Shown here piece by piece: positions 43,483 through 52,223 of a stretch of DNA of 64,000 bases. A model generated the notes under the pieces. The model was given only the letters and a program-made list of their open reading frames with translations, did no database searches and was not told the DNA's origin. The first letter of the stretch is position 1. Each line of letters opens with the position of its first letter. The DNA comes from Micromonospora trifolii (GTDB lineage Bacteria > Actinomycetota > Actinomycetes > Mycobacteriales > Micromonosporaceae): positions 62,001-126,000 of the forward strand of contig NZ_JAKKFD010000003.1 of NCBI RefSeq assembly GCF_022229005.1, read 5' to 3'. A program made the translations under genes and the position numbers.

Positions 43483-45540
43483 TTGACCGCAGAGCCTGAC
43501 ACCCTGTACGGGGCCGATGACCTCACCCACCTTGAGGGGCTGGACGCTGTCCGCAAGCGGCCCGGCATGTACATCGGTTCCACCGACAGCCGTGGCGTGG
43601 GTCACCTCGTCAACGAGATCCTCGACAACTCCACCGACGAGGGTGTCGCCGGTCACGCCGGCCACGTCGAGGTGATCCTGCACGCCGACGGCTCGGTGCA
43701 GGTCGACGACGACGGCCGCGGCATCCCCACCGACGTGCACGCCAAGTCCGGCATCTCCGGCGTCGAGCTGGTGCTGACCCGGCTGCACGCCGGCGGCAAG
43801 TTCGGCGGCTCCGGCTACAAGACCTCCGGCGGTCTGCACGGCGTCGGCGCGTCGGCGGTCAACGCGCTGTCCCGCCGCTTCGACGTGACAGTCCGCCGGG
43901 CCGGCAAGATCCACGCGATGTCCTTCCGACACGGCGTCCCGGGCATCTTCGACGGCGACGGGCCGGACGCGTCCTTCACCGCAGGCCCCGGGCTCCAGAT
44001 CACCGGCGCCATGAAGCGCGGCCAGCGCACCGGCACCTCGATCCGCTGGTGGCACGACGCCCGCTACTTCGAGACCGGGGCGGCGCTCGACGTCGACGCC
44101 GTCCGGATGAAGCTGCGCAACACCGCGTTCCTGGTCCCCGGCGTGACCTACCTGCTTCGCGACCTGACCGGCGAGACGCCCGCCGAGGAGCGGTTCCACT
44201 ACCCCAACGGGCTCAGCGACATGGTCGAGTTCCTCGCCCCGGCCGGCGACCGGCCGGTCTCCGGCACCCTGCTGATCAACGGCGAGGGCACCTACCGGGA
44301 GAACGCCGCCGACGCCAACGGCGTCATGCAGTCCAACGTGCAGCGGCGCGCCGAGGTCGAGGTGGCGTTCCGGTGGGGCACCGGTTACGAGCGCACCGTC
44401 GAGTGCTTCACCAACACCATCCGCAACGCGCACGGCGGCACCCACCGCAAGGGCTTCGAGCGGGCCCTCGTCCGCGCGCTCGCCGACGCGATCCGCAACA
44501 CCCGCGGTCTGCTCAAGGCCAAGGAGGAGCCGCCCACCCTGGACGACGTCCTGGAGGGGATGACAGCTGTGGTGCACGTGCGGATCCCCGAGCCGCAGTT
44601 CACCTCGCAGACCAAGGACGAGCTCTCCACCACCGGCATCACAAAGGTTCTCCAGTCCCTGGTCGACGCGCACATCAAGGCCTGGCTGGAGGATCGACGC
44701 ACCAAGGCCGAGGCGCGCACCGTCCTACAGAAGATCGTCGACGCCGCCCGGGTGCGACTCACCCAGAAGCAACAGAAGGACGCCGCCCGACGCAAGACCG
44801 CCCTGGAGGGCGCGTCCATGCCGCCGAAGCTGGTCGACTGCCGGGCCACCGGCATCGACCGCAGCGAGCTGTTCATCGTCGAGGGCGACAGCGCCCTGGG
44901 GACGAGCCGGATGGCCCGTTCCTCGGAATACCAGGCGCTGCTGCCGATCCGCGGCAAGATCCTCAACGTGCAGAAGGCCAACCTCCAGCAGGTTCTGGAC
45001 AATGCCGAGTGCGCGGCCATCGTGCAGGTCCTCGGCGCCGGCTCGGGGCGCACCTTCGACCTCACATCGCTGCGCTACGGCCGCGTGCTGATCATGGCCG
45101 ACGCCGACGTGGACGGCGCCCACATCCGTACGCTGCTGATCACCCTTTTCGCCAGGTACATGCGGCCGCTGATCGAGGCTGGTCGGCTCTACGCCGCGAT
45201 GCCGCCCCTGCACAAGATCACCACCAAGGGGCGCAGCCCGCAGACCGTCTACACCTACACCCAGGCCGAGATGGAGACGACGGTTCGCAAGCTGGAGAAG
45301 TCCGGCAAGCAGATCGTCACGCCCATCCCACGGTTCAAGGGTCTCGGTGAGATGGACGCCGACGAGTTGTGGGACACCACGATGAACCCGGCCACCCGCG
45401 CCGTCCGCCGGATCACCCTCGACGACGTCGACGCCGCCGAACGCATCCTCGAACTGCTGATGGGCGAGAAGGTCGAGCCGCGTCGCAACTGGCTCATCGA
45501 CTCCGCCGACCGCGTCGACCGGGATGCGATCGACGCATGA
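43483..45540 (+). CDS. parE: DNA topoisomerase IV subunit B
   Basis: A 685-residue GHKL ATPase/TOPRIM subunit. The ATP site shows EILDNSTDE, DDGRGIP and GGLHGVGASAVN. The TOPRIM domain shows FIVEGDSALG, LLPIRGKILN and ADADVDGAHI, all intact. It pairs with the parC-type gene downstream. Absence of dnaA, dnaN and recF supports topoisomerase IV rather than gyrase. No ATG or GTG is available in frame near the conserved start; TTG at 43483, with GGGGAG nine nt upstream, is chosen. Confidence 0.93.
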   Translation: MTAEPDTLYGADDLTHLEGLDAVRKRPGMYIGSTDSRGVGHLVNEILDNSTDEGVAGHAGHVEVILHADGSVQVDDDGRGIPTDVHAKSGISGVELVLTRLHAGGKFGGSGYKTSGGLHGVGASAVNALSRRFDVTVRRAGKIHAMSFRHGVPGIFDGDGPDASFTAGPGLQITGAMKRGQRTGTSIRWWHDARYFETGAALDVDAVRMKLRNTAFLVPGVTYLLRDLTGETPAEERFHYPNGLSDMVEFLAPAGDRPVSGTLLINGEGTYRENAADANGVMQSNVQRRAEVEVAFRWGTGYERTVECFTNTIRNAHGGTHRKGFERALVRALADAIRNTRGLLKAKEEPPTLDDVLEGMTAVVHVRIPEPQFTSQTKDELSTTGITKVLQSLVDAHIKAWLEDRRTKAEARTVLQKIVDAARVRLTQKQQKDAARRKTALEGASMPPKLVDCRATGIDRSELFIVEGDSALGTSRMARSSEYQALLPIRGKILNVQKANLQQVLDNAECAAIVQVLGAGSGRTFDLTSLRYGRVLIMADADVDGAHIRTLLITLFARYMRPLIEAGRLYAAMPPLHKITTKGRSPQTVYTYTQAEMETTVRKLEKSGKQIVTPIPRFKGLGEMDADELWDTTMNPATRAVRRITLDDVDAAERILELLMGEKVEPRRNWLIDSADRVDRDAIDA

Positions 45541-45773
45541 GCGAGCGGGTTTTCGATACAGCGCGATGGTGCCTCGTGCCGTTGCGCAGCGAAGCGAAGC
45601 GACGGCATGAGCGAGCGACAGCGAGCGAATTTTTGGTACAGCGCGATGGTGCCTCGTGCCGTTGCGCAGCGAAGCGAAGCGACGGCATGAGCGAGCGACA
45701 GCGAGCGAATTTTTGGTACAGCGCGATGGTGCCTCGTGCCGTTGCGCAGCGAAGCGAAGCGACGGCATGAGCG
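45541..45773 (+). repeat. three tandem copies of an 80-bp repeat between parE and parC
   Basis: Copies start at 45541, 45621 and 45701 with an exact 80-nt period; the first copy differs in its opening ~17 nt and the third is cut at ~73 nt. Each unit contains GCGAAGCGAAGCG, a TGCCGT...ACGGCA hairpin and GAGCGAGCGACAGCGAGCG. Since 80 is not a multiple of 3, the repeat reads through different frames. It begins right at the parE stop codon and ends 30 nt before the parC ATG. Confidence 0.95.
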
Positions 45774-45802
45774 CCCGTTCCGTTCCGATGGAGAGCTGAG
45801 TC

Positions 45803-48800
45803 ATGGCACGCCGTAAGGAAAACAAGGTCGACCTCTCCTCGTTCGACCAGGCCGGCGCGCGGGTCTTCGACAACCCGCTGGTCACCGAGGTCTCCGACTC
45901 CTATCTGGAGTACGCGTTCTCGGTCATCCACTCCCGCGCCCTGCCCGACGCCCGCGACGGCCTCAAGCCCGTGCACCGGCGCATCCTCTGGTCGATGTAC
46001 GAGCAGGGCTACCGCCCGGATCGTGGGCATGTGAAGTCCGCCCGGATCGTCGGCGACTGCTTCGTTGCCGGCACACTCGTCTCGACGCCCGACGGTCTGC
46101 GGGCCATTGAGGAGATCGAGGTCGGGGACCTCGTTCTGGACGGCGGCGGAGCCTCCGTACCGGTGACTGCTGTTTATCGGAACCCGACCTCCGAACTCGT
46201 GCGCGTGACCTGGAGCAACGGGCACACGATGCTCGTCACGCCGGGTCAGCGCTTCCGCGTGGTCGCCGATGACCTTTCGGTTCAATGGGCGGAGGCTCGG
46301 GATCTCCCCGGGCGACTGGCATTGGCGTACGGCAGTCGCCGTAATGCGGTGTCGACGCCTGCCGGTGACGTCTACGACTATGTGCGCGGGCTGCTGGTGG
46401 CTGAGGGCTTCCCTGCCCATCGGTCTCGCGAAGCGGACGGCCGGGTCCGGATCCACATGTGTGACGTCGAGCCGCTGGACGTTGCTCATGGCTGGGCCAT
46501 CGCCAGTGGATTGAACGTCTCCCGAGGTAAGCGCGAGGCGCGCAATCCCCTCCATCGCGACCAGCACATTCTGACCTTCAGCCGGAACGAGGGGCTGCTG
46601 GAGGCTGCACGTCCGCTCAGCCGAGACAAACACGTGCCGGGCGACATCATCGCGAACCGGTCGGCGTGGGTGCCGTTCCTCGCCGGTTTCTTCGACGGAG
46701 ACGGCTACGTCCGTAAGCGTTTCAGGGAGATCGTCTTCGTCAGCACGAGCAAGGTGCTGGTGCGGCAGATCTACGCCATGCTTGCCGACTTCGGGCTGCA
46801 CGGGCACCACTGGACCAGCGGTCGCGCCTCTGCGGGTAACCCGCCCTTTGGTCTCTCGGTCAGCGGGCGGGACGCTGCAGACCTTGCGCGGTTGTTGCTG
46901 CCCTGGGTGCGGATCGGATACAAGCACGACGGCTTGCAGCGGGTCGCCGAGATCGGCTACGAGTACAGCGGCAAGCAGGGCAACGACCGGTTGCCGTACG
47001 GTCCGGTCATCGCGGAGTTCACGGCCGCGCATCAGGGCGGCGGGTGGTTCCGGGACCAGGACGGACAGGCGTTCCGTGACTCGCTCTCGGCGAGCGGTGG
47101 CCCGAAAGTGCGGTATGGCAAGGACCGCAATGGTGTTCCGCTCGCGGACCGGTCGTTCCAGTTGGAGCGGGCGGTGCGAGACGGCTGGATCCACAAACTC
47201 CGCCGCCTTGGCTCACCGCTCGCTGCTCGGCTCGACGCGTTGGTCGGCAGTTCGTTCCTGCGGGTCACCTCGGTTGAGGCGGTTTCGCCGGACGTCACGT
47301 ACGACATCCAGGTCAGCAGTGATGAGCACGCGTTCGTCGCCGAGGGCTATGTCGTTCACAACTGCATGGGAAAGTACCATCCGCACGGCGACACGGCGAT
47401 CTATGACGCGATGGTCCGCCTCGCCCAGGACTTCTCGCTCAACGTGCCACTCATCGACGGGCATGGAAATTTTGGATCCCCAGACGATGGACCGGCAGCA
47501 TCGCGTTACACCGAAGCACGAATGTCCCGCGAGGCCATGCTGCTCGTCGGTGAGCTGGGCGAGGACACCGTCGATGTCGAGCCCAACTACGACGGGTCGC
47601 TGACCCAGCCCACAGTGCTGCCGGCGGCCTTCCCCAACCTGCTGGTCAACGGCGCGTCCGGGATCGCGGTCGGGATGGCCACCAACATGATCCCGCACAA
47701 CCTGGCGGAGGTCGTCTCGGCGGCTCGCTGGCTGATCAACCACCCGGACGCCACTCTGGACAAACTCATGGAGTTCGTCCCCGGCCCCGACCTGCCCACC
47801 GGTGGGGTTCTGCTCGGCCTGGACGAGGTGCGCCGGGCGTACGAGACCGGGCGTGGCGTGGTGCGGATGCGCGGCAAGGTGGAGATCGGCCCCATCGAGG
47901 GCAGCCGGGGCCGTCAGGCGATCACAGTGGTCGAGCTGCCCTACGGCGTCGGCGCGGAGAAGGTCATCGCCGCGATCACCAACGAGGTCACCAAGACCAA
48001 GCGGCTGACCGGCATCGCCGACGTCAAGGACCTCACCGACCGGGAGAGCGGCACCCGGCTCGTCGTCGAGTGCAAGGTCGGGGTCAACCCGCAGGCGCTG
48101 CTCGCCGACCTCTATCGGCTGACCCCGCTGGAGCAGTCGTTCGGCGTCAACAACCTGGTCCTGGTCGACGGGCAGCCGCGCACGTTGGGCCTCAAGGCGC
48201 TGCTGGAGGTCTTCCTGGCCCACCGGTACGAGGTGGTCACCCGGCGCACCTCGTACCGTCGGCGCAAGCGTCAGGAGCGGTTGCACCTGGTCGACGGTCT
48301 GCTGATCGCGCTGCTGGACATCGACGAGGTGGTCCGGCTGATCCGGGGCAGCGACGACGCGCAGGCCGCGAAGGACGGGCTGATGAGCCGGTTCGGTCTC
48401 TCCGACATCCAGGCGACGTACATCCTGGACACTCCGTTGCGCCGGTTGACCAAGTTCGACCGGATCGAGCTGGAGGCCGAGCAGGAGCGACTGCGCGGCG
48501 AGATCGCCGAGCTGAGCAAGATCCTCGACGACGAGCGGGTGCTCAAGAAGGTGGTCTCCGACGAGTTGGCCGCCGTGGTCAAGCAGTTCAGCACCGAACG
48601 CCGTACGACGCTTGTCGACGGTGACCTGAAGGAGGTGCTGGCCGCGTCCGCTCCGGCCGGCCCGCTGGAGGTCGCCGACGACCCGTGCCAGGTGATCCTC
48701 TCCGCGACCGGGCTGGTCGCCCGGACCGCGGCCGAGTCGGAGGAGAGCTCCGAGGGGCGCCGACGCAACGGCCGGGTCAAGCACGACACGGTACGCGCCA

Positions 48801-49591
48801 TCGCGCACTCCACCGCCCGTGGTCGGGTGCTGCTGTTGACCAGTGCCGGCCGGGCGTTCAAGGTCGACGTCCTGCCGCTGCCGGTGCTGCCCGAGCAGGC
48901 GGGCACTGTGTCACTGCGGGGCGGTATGTCCGCGGCCGAGCTGGTGCCGTTGGCGTCGGGGGAGACCGTCGTCGGCCTGGCCCCGCTCGGCGGGCAGGCG
49001 GAGGGCTCACCGGGGCTGGCGTTGGGCACCCGGCAGGGCGCGGTGAAGATCTGTTCGCCGGAGTGGCCGGTGCGCTCCGACGAGTTCGAGGTGATCGGTC
49101 TGCGCGACGGTGACGAGGTGGTCGGGGCGACCTGGCTGACCGACGGCACCGAGACGCTGACCTTCGTCACCTCGGAGGCGTCGCTGTTGCGCTTTCCCGC
49201 CGGGTTGGTCCGGCCGCAGGGCCTCAAGGGCGGCGGTATGGCCGGCATCAACCTGCCGGCCGGGGCGCGGGTCGCGTTCTTCGGCGCCGTGCGCACCGAC
49301 GACCCGGGGCATGGCGAGCCGATGGTGGTCACCTCCACCGGCGCGACGGTCAAGGTGACGCCGTTCAAGGCGTACCCGGCGAAGGGCCGGGCGACCGGCG
49401 GCGTGCGCGCGCATCGCTTCCTCAAGGGTGAGACGGACGTGGCCGTCGCCTGGGTGGGCCCGCGACCGGTCGGCGCGACCGCCACCGGCGACCCGGTGGA
49501 GCTGCCCGCGGCGGACCCGCGCCGCGACGGCAGCGGCTTCGCGGTGATGCTCGGCCCAACGGTGGTAGGCCACCTGATCGAACGCGACTGA
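45803..49591 (+). CDS. parC: DNA topoisomerase IV subunit A containing an intein
   Basis: A 1262-residue precursor; removal of the 435-residue intein leaves 827 residues. The N-extein (1-85) holds SYLEYAFSVIHSRALPDARDGLKPVHRR (written in parts: SYLEYAFSVIHSRALPDA, RDGLKPVHRR). The C-extein begins CMGKYHPHGDTAIYD. The catalytic Tyr is residue 569 of the precursor (RYTEAR), 134 after splicing. IPHNLAEV, the tower and coiled-coil parts (DDERVLKKVVSDELAAV) and the C-terminal beta-pinwheel follow. The enzyme cuts and passes DNA with ParE to decatenate chromosomes. Confidence 0.93.
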   Translation: MARRKENKVDLSSFDQAGARVFDNPLVTEVSDSYLEYAFSVIHSRALPDARDGLKPVHRRILWSMYEQGYRPDRGHVKSARIVGDCFVAGTLVSTPDGLRAIEEIEVGDLVLDGGGASVPVTAVYRNPTSELVRVTWSNGHTMLVTPGQRFRVVADDLSVQWAEARDLPGRLALAYGSRRNAVSTPAGDVYDYVRGLLVAEGFPAHRSREADGRVRIHMCDVEPLDVAHGWAIASGLNVSRGKREARNPLHRDQHILTFSRNEGLLEAARPLSRDKHVPGDIIANRSAWVPFLAGFFDGDGYVRKRFREIVFVSTSKVLVRQIYAMLADFGLHGHHWTSGRASAGNPPFGLSVSGRDAADLARLLLPWVRIGYKHDGLQRVAEIGYEYSGKQGNDRLPYGPVIAEFTAAHQGGGWFRDQDGQAFRDSLSASGGPKVRYGKDRNGVPLADRSFQLERAVRDGWIHKLRRLGSPLAARLDALVGSSFLRVTSVEAVSPDVTYDIQVSSDEHAFVAEGYVVHNCMGKYHPHGDTAIYDAMVRLAQDFSLNVPLIDGHGNFGSPDDGPAASRYTEARMSREAMLLVGELGEDTVDVEPNYDGSLTQPTVLPAAFPNLLVNGASGIAVGMATNMIPHNLAEVVSAARWLINHPDATLDKLMEFVPGPDLPTGGVLLGLDEVRRAYETGRGVVRMRGKVEIGPIEGSRGRQAITVVELPYGVGAEKVIAAITNEVTKTKRLTGIADVKDLTDRESGTRLVVECKVGVNPQALLADLYRLTPLEQSFGVNNLVLVDGQPRTLGLKALLEVFLAHRYEVVTRRTSYRRRKRQERLHLVDGLLIALLDIDEVVRLIRGSDDAQAAKDGLMSRFGLSDIQATYILDTPLRRLTKFDRIELEAEQERLRGEIAELSKILDDERVLKKVVSDELAAVVKQFSTERRTTLVDGDLKEVLAASAPAGPLEVADDPCQVILSATGLVARTAAESEESSEGRRRNGRVKHDTVRAIAHSTARGRVLLLTSAGRAFKVDVLPLPVLPEQAGTVSLRGGMSAAELVPLASGETVVGLAPLGGQAEGSPGLALGTRQGAVKICSPEWPVRSDEFEVIGLRDGDEVVGATWLTDGTETLTFVTSEASLLRFPAGLVRPQGLKGGGMAGINLPAGARVAFFGAVRTDDPGHGEPMVVTSTGATVKVTPFKAYPAKGRATGGVRAHRFLKGETDVAVAWVGPRPVGATATGDPVELPAADPRRDGSGFAVMLGPTVVGHLIERD
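46058..47362 (+). other. ParC intein (435 aa) with LAGLIDADG homing endonuclease
   Basis: The intein starts with Cys1 (CFVAGTLVSTPDG, block A) and ends with the penultimate His and Asn435 (GYVVHN), followed by Cys+1 of the extein. Block B reads GHTMLVTPGQRFRV: Thr is present, but the usual B-block His is replaced by Gln. Two endonuclease motifs are present, VRGLLVAEGF (~109-118) and LAGFFDGDGYV (~208-218). Block F is YDIQVSSDEHAFVAEG. It interrupts the protein between GD and CMGKYHPHGD, close to the active site. Base composition is less GC-rich than the surrounding extein. Confidence 0.93.
47363..47521 (+). other. atypical-codon tract of the C-extein (probable co-conversion scar)
   Basis: In the 53 codons from the intein junction to 47521, about 18 end in A or T (for example GGA, AAT, TTT, GGA, CCA, GAT, GGA, GCA, GCA, CGT, GAA, GCA, CGA). 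Such codons are rare in the rest of parC. Upstream of the intein the codon use is normal. This asymmetric tract is what homing with gene conversion from a donor of different codon bias would leave. Confidence 0.65.
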
Positions 49592-49623
49592 CCCACCCGC
49601 GTTGTCGCGCCCAGCGCGCCCGG

Positions 49624-49666
49624 CCTCAAGGTCGTGCTCGAACCAGGTTCGAGCACGACCTTGAGG
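49624..49666. terminator. 20-bp palindrome after parC
   Basis: Perfect 20-bp arms (left begins CCTCAAGGTCGTGCTC) with a 3-nt loop, 32 nt after the parC stop. Acts plausibly as a terminator. Confidence 0.75.
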
Positions 49667-49785
49667 GGTGGGGCGTCCGTCAGCGCGGTATGGTGGGGCC
49701 CTCTGTTGTCGGTGAGGGTCTGGGTGCGCCGCTAAGCACCCCTCAACATGATCTCAACTCTGTCCGGCGGAGTCGCCGGCGCGGC

Positions 49786-50304
49786 GTGAGCGCCGCCATC
49801 CGGGTCCGGCCCAGGCGCGAGCTACGCGCCGCCCGCCGTCCCCGGCCACACCGCTGCTGGGGTCACCTGATCGCCGCGCCACTCTGGCCGATGCACGGCG
49901 CGAACCTCGGCACCCTGTTGCGTACGTGCGACGCGGTCGGCGCCTGCCTGGCCGTGCCCCCGTTCCGTTGGGTGGACGAGGCAGTGGCCCGGGGTAACAC
50001 GCTGCGCCGGCCGGGCTGCGTTCACCGGATCGGCAGTCCGCTGAGCTGGCTGGCCGCCGAACGGGCCGCCGGCACCCGGGTCCTCGGGGTGGAACTGGCC
50101 GACGAGGCCGTCCGGCTCGGTGATCTGCCCGCCGCTCGGGGCCGCACCGTGGTGCTGCTGGGGCACGAGGCGACAGGCATCCCACCCGAGGCGCTCGACC
50201 AACTGGACGCGGCGGTGGAGATCCCCATGGTCGGCCACGGTCACAGCCTCAACGTCGCGGTAGCCGGCTCCCTGGTCCTCTACAAGTTGGCCGGCCTCCT
50301 CTAG
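49786..50304 (+). CDS. SpoU/TrmH-family RNA ribose methyltransferase
   Basis: A ~172-residue SPOUT-class methyltransferase. Motif 1 is PMHGANLGTLLRTCDAVG, motif 2 LLGHEATGIP and motif 3 IPMVGHGHSLNVAVAGSLVLY (written in parts: IPMVGHGHSLNVAVAG, SLVLY); together these build the knotted SAM site. Length is short, so only the catalytic domain is present. Target RNA (tRNA or rRNA 2'-O) is unknown. The GTG at 49786 is chosen because the upstream in-frame part lacks coding character; ATG at 49690 is an alternative. Confidence 0.82.
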   Translation: MSAAIRVRPRRELRAARRPRPHRCWGHLIAAPLWPMHGANLGTLLRTCDAVGACLAVPPFRWVDEAVARGNTLRRPGCVHRIGSPLSWLAAERAAGTRVLGVELADEAVRLGDLPAARGRTVVLLGHEATGIPPEALDQLDAAVEIPMVGHGHSLNVAVAGSLVLYKLAGLL

Positions 50305-50326
50305 CCCGCCCCCGCTCGGCTCGCGC

Positions 50327-50396
50327 CGATCTTGCATCTTCTGCCCCGACAATGCGCTGCGAAAGGTGCATATAGGCGCCCGAAAGTGCAAGATCG
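50327..50396. repeat. dispersed palindromic repeat, copy 1
   Basis: A 70-nt element with outer arms CGATCTTGCA (50327-50336) and TGCAAGATCG (50387-50396), lying between convergent genes. A 69-nt element with the same arms lies at 63378-63446. Confidence 0.82.
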
Positions 50397-50420
50397 ACGC
50401 GGTGCAGGGTGGGGCGGGGA

Positions 50421-51056
50421 TCAGGCGACGTTGTGGGGGCGGAACTGGACGCTTACCCGGGGGCCCACGGGGCGGGTGGTCTTCGGGATGGCGTGTTCCC
50501 AGGTGCGTTGGCAGGAGCCGCCCATCACGATCAGGTCGCCGTGGCCCACCGGGAAGCGCAGGCTCTCGCCGCCGCCGCGTGGGCGAAGCAGCAGCGGCCG
50601 GGGTGATCCGAAGGAGACGATCGCGACGATCGTGTCGGTGTGCGCCGAGCGGCCGATGGTGTCGCCGTGCCAGGCCACGCTGTCGCGGCCGGACCGGTAG
50701 AGGCACATGCCGGCGGTGACGAAGGGTTCGCCCAGCTCGGGCGCGTAGTGGGCGGTCAGCGCGGCCCGCGCGGCGGTGAGGACGGGGTGGGGGAGCTGCC
50801 TCGCGCCGTCGTACCAGCAGAGCAGGCGGGGCACGTCGACCTCGGCGTCATACATTGCGCGCCGTTCGGCACGCCAGGGCACCTCGGTGAGCAGGGTGTC
50901 GAGGACCGTGTCGGAGCCGCGCACCCAGCCGGGGAGGTGGTCGAGCCAGGCGCCCCGGCTGAGCTGGTGCCGGCGGATCTGGCCGGGCAGTGGACCCAGG
51001 GTCGGCCCGGCGTCGGCCAGGTCGAGCATCGACGGCTGGTAGGCGGCCTGCGTCAT
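50421..51056 (-). CDS. alkB: AlkB-type Fe(II)/2-oxoglutarate dioxygenase
   Basis: A 211-residue alpha-ketoglutarate-dependent dioxygenase of the AlkB/2OG-FeII_Oxy_2 type. Iron ligands are the HxD of VAWHGDTIG and the distal His of RTWEHAIPK; the 2-oxoglutarate-binding Arg lies in RVSVQFRPH. SFGSPRPLLLRP and HGDLIVMGG are conserved strands. It should directly repair alkylated bases or act on a similar substrate. Transcribed alone, convergent with the SpoU-type gene. Confidence 0.9.
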   Translation of the reverse strand: MTQAAYQPSMLDLADAGPTLGPLPGQIRRHQLSRGAWLDHLPGWVRGSDTVLDTLLTEVPWRAERRAMYDAEVDVPRLLCWYDGARQLPHPVLTAARAALTAHYAPELGEPFVTAGMCLYRSGRDSVAWHGDTIGRSAHTDTIVAIVSFGSPRPLLLRPRGGGESLRFPVGHGDLIVMGGSCQRTWEHAIPKTTRPVGPRVSVQFRPHNVA

Positions 51057-51123
51057 ACGGCCACCCTAGCAGCACTTTCGTACACCCGTGCTAGCCCTGA
51101 GTCGGGGTCGTGGCCGGCTGTGG

Positions 51124-52206
51124 TCAGCCGGGGACGGCGGCGGCGCGTACGGCGTCGAACACCGCGTCCACCACCCGGGCCCGGCCCTGCCCGTCGACTG
51201 TCGACCAGGCGCGCGCGGCGAGCGTCGCGCGCCGCTGCGGTGAGCTGAGCAGCCCGTGCAGGGTTCGTGCCGCCGCCGCGCGGGCGGCTCGTCCGGCGAC
51301 GCCGCCGGCGGTCAGCTCGGGCAGCTCGCCGAGGCCGGCGGCCAGGCCGTGTCGCACCACCCGGGTGTACGACTCACGTTGGTTGTCGACCACGCAGACC
51401 AGTGCGCTGGGTGCGCCGAGGCAGCAGAGTTCCCAGGTGGACGTGCCGGCGGCGCTGACCACCAGATCGGCCTCGGCGATCAGAGCCGGCAGCGAGGTGG
51501 TGGGCGGGACCGGTCGGATGATCTGCCCCCGGCCGGGGGTGACGTCCTCGACCTCCGCCTCGATCTCGGGTCGCCCGACGATGACAGTGAGGTCCATCGG
51601 GTGACCGGTGGCCACGAGCACCCGGGTCAGGACCGGGGCCGCGCCGACCGCGTCGGTGCCGCCGAAGAAGGCCAGCACCCGGGGGCGGCTGACCGCCGTG
51701 GCGGACGGGGCGACCGGCGGCCGGGCGCTGGTCACTGTGTCGCGCAGCAGCGCGTACCCGCTCCCGGCGAGCAGCCGGCCGGGCAGTTCCGCCCCGGAGC
51801 CCAGCCCGGGCAGTTCCGCCCCGGCATCCGGCCCGGCCAGCTCCGCGCCGAAGTTCTGGTCGAGGTAGAGGTCCGCGACCTGGCCCCGGCTGTCTCCGTC
51901 GATGATGGCGAGGGTGTAGACACCGGCGGCGCGCAGGGCTCCGGCCCCGGCCGGGTCCAGCTCGTAGGAGTCGAGGACCAGCACGTCCAGATCGTGTCGG
52001 CGGGCCGCCTCGACCAGTTCGGCCGCCGAGTCCGGGCCGGGCAGCAGCGGGATGCCCCGCGCGGCCAGCTCCGCGGTGGCCCAGTCGAGCCGTTCGACGG
52101 TGCCGAACACTGTGACGTCGGCACCCCGGGCGAGGAACTCCTCGGCGAGCGCCAGGCAGCGGACGAGGTGGCCGACGCCGCGCCGTGGCCCGGCGTCGCA
52201 GCGCAA
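51124..52206 (-). CDS. pseG: PseG-type UDP-sugar hydrolase of nonulosonate synthesis
   Basis: A ~360-residue GT-B-fold hydrolase that would release the acylated trideoxy sugar from UDP, the fourth step of pseudaminic-acid-type synthesis. The opening LRCDAGPRRGVGHLVRCLALA contains the family Asp and GxGHxxR motif (in parts: LRCDAGP, RRGVGHLVRC). The C-terminal nucleotide-binding part has VSAAGTSTWELCCLG and VCVVDNQR. No ATG or GTG fits; TTG at 52206 is used, but CTG at 52218, 11 nt after GGAGGAG, would give the better N-terminus. It is the last gene of the minus-strand operon. Confidence 0.85.
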   Translation of the reverse strand: MRCDAGPRRGVGHLVRCLALAEEFLARGADVTVFGTVERLDWATAELAARGIPLLPGPDSAAELVEAARRHDLDVLVLDSYELDPAGAGALRAAGVYTLAIIDGDSRGQVADLYLDQNFGAELAGPDAGAELPGLGSGAELPGRLLAGSGYALLRDTVTSARPPVAPSATAVSRPRVLAFFGGTDAVGAAPVLTRVLVATGHPMDLTVIVGRPEIEAEVEDVTPGRGQIIRPVPPTTSLPALIAEADLVVSAAGTSTWELCCLGAPSALVCVVDNQRESYTRVVRHGLAAGLGELPELTAGGVAGRAARAAAARTLHGLLSSPQRRATLAARAWSTVDGQGRARVVDAVFDAVRAAAVPG

Positions 52207-52223
52207 CCCGACCCTCAGGGTGC

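Noticed and set aside
45541..45773. CRISPR array
   Set aside because: The 80-nt units follow each other directly without unique spacers, and no cas genes are present.
43483..49591. Gyrase genes gyrB and gyrA near the replication origin
   Set aside because: No dnaA, dnaN, recF or DnaA-box cluster is nearby; a parE-parC pair at a separate locus fits topoisomerase IV.
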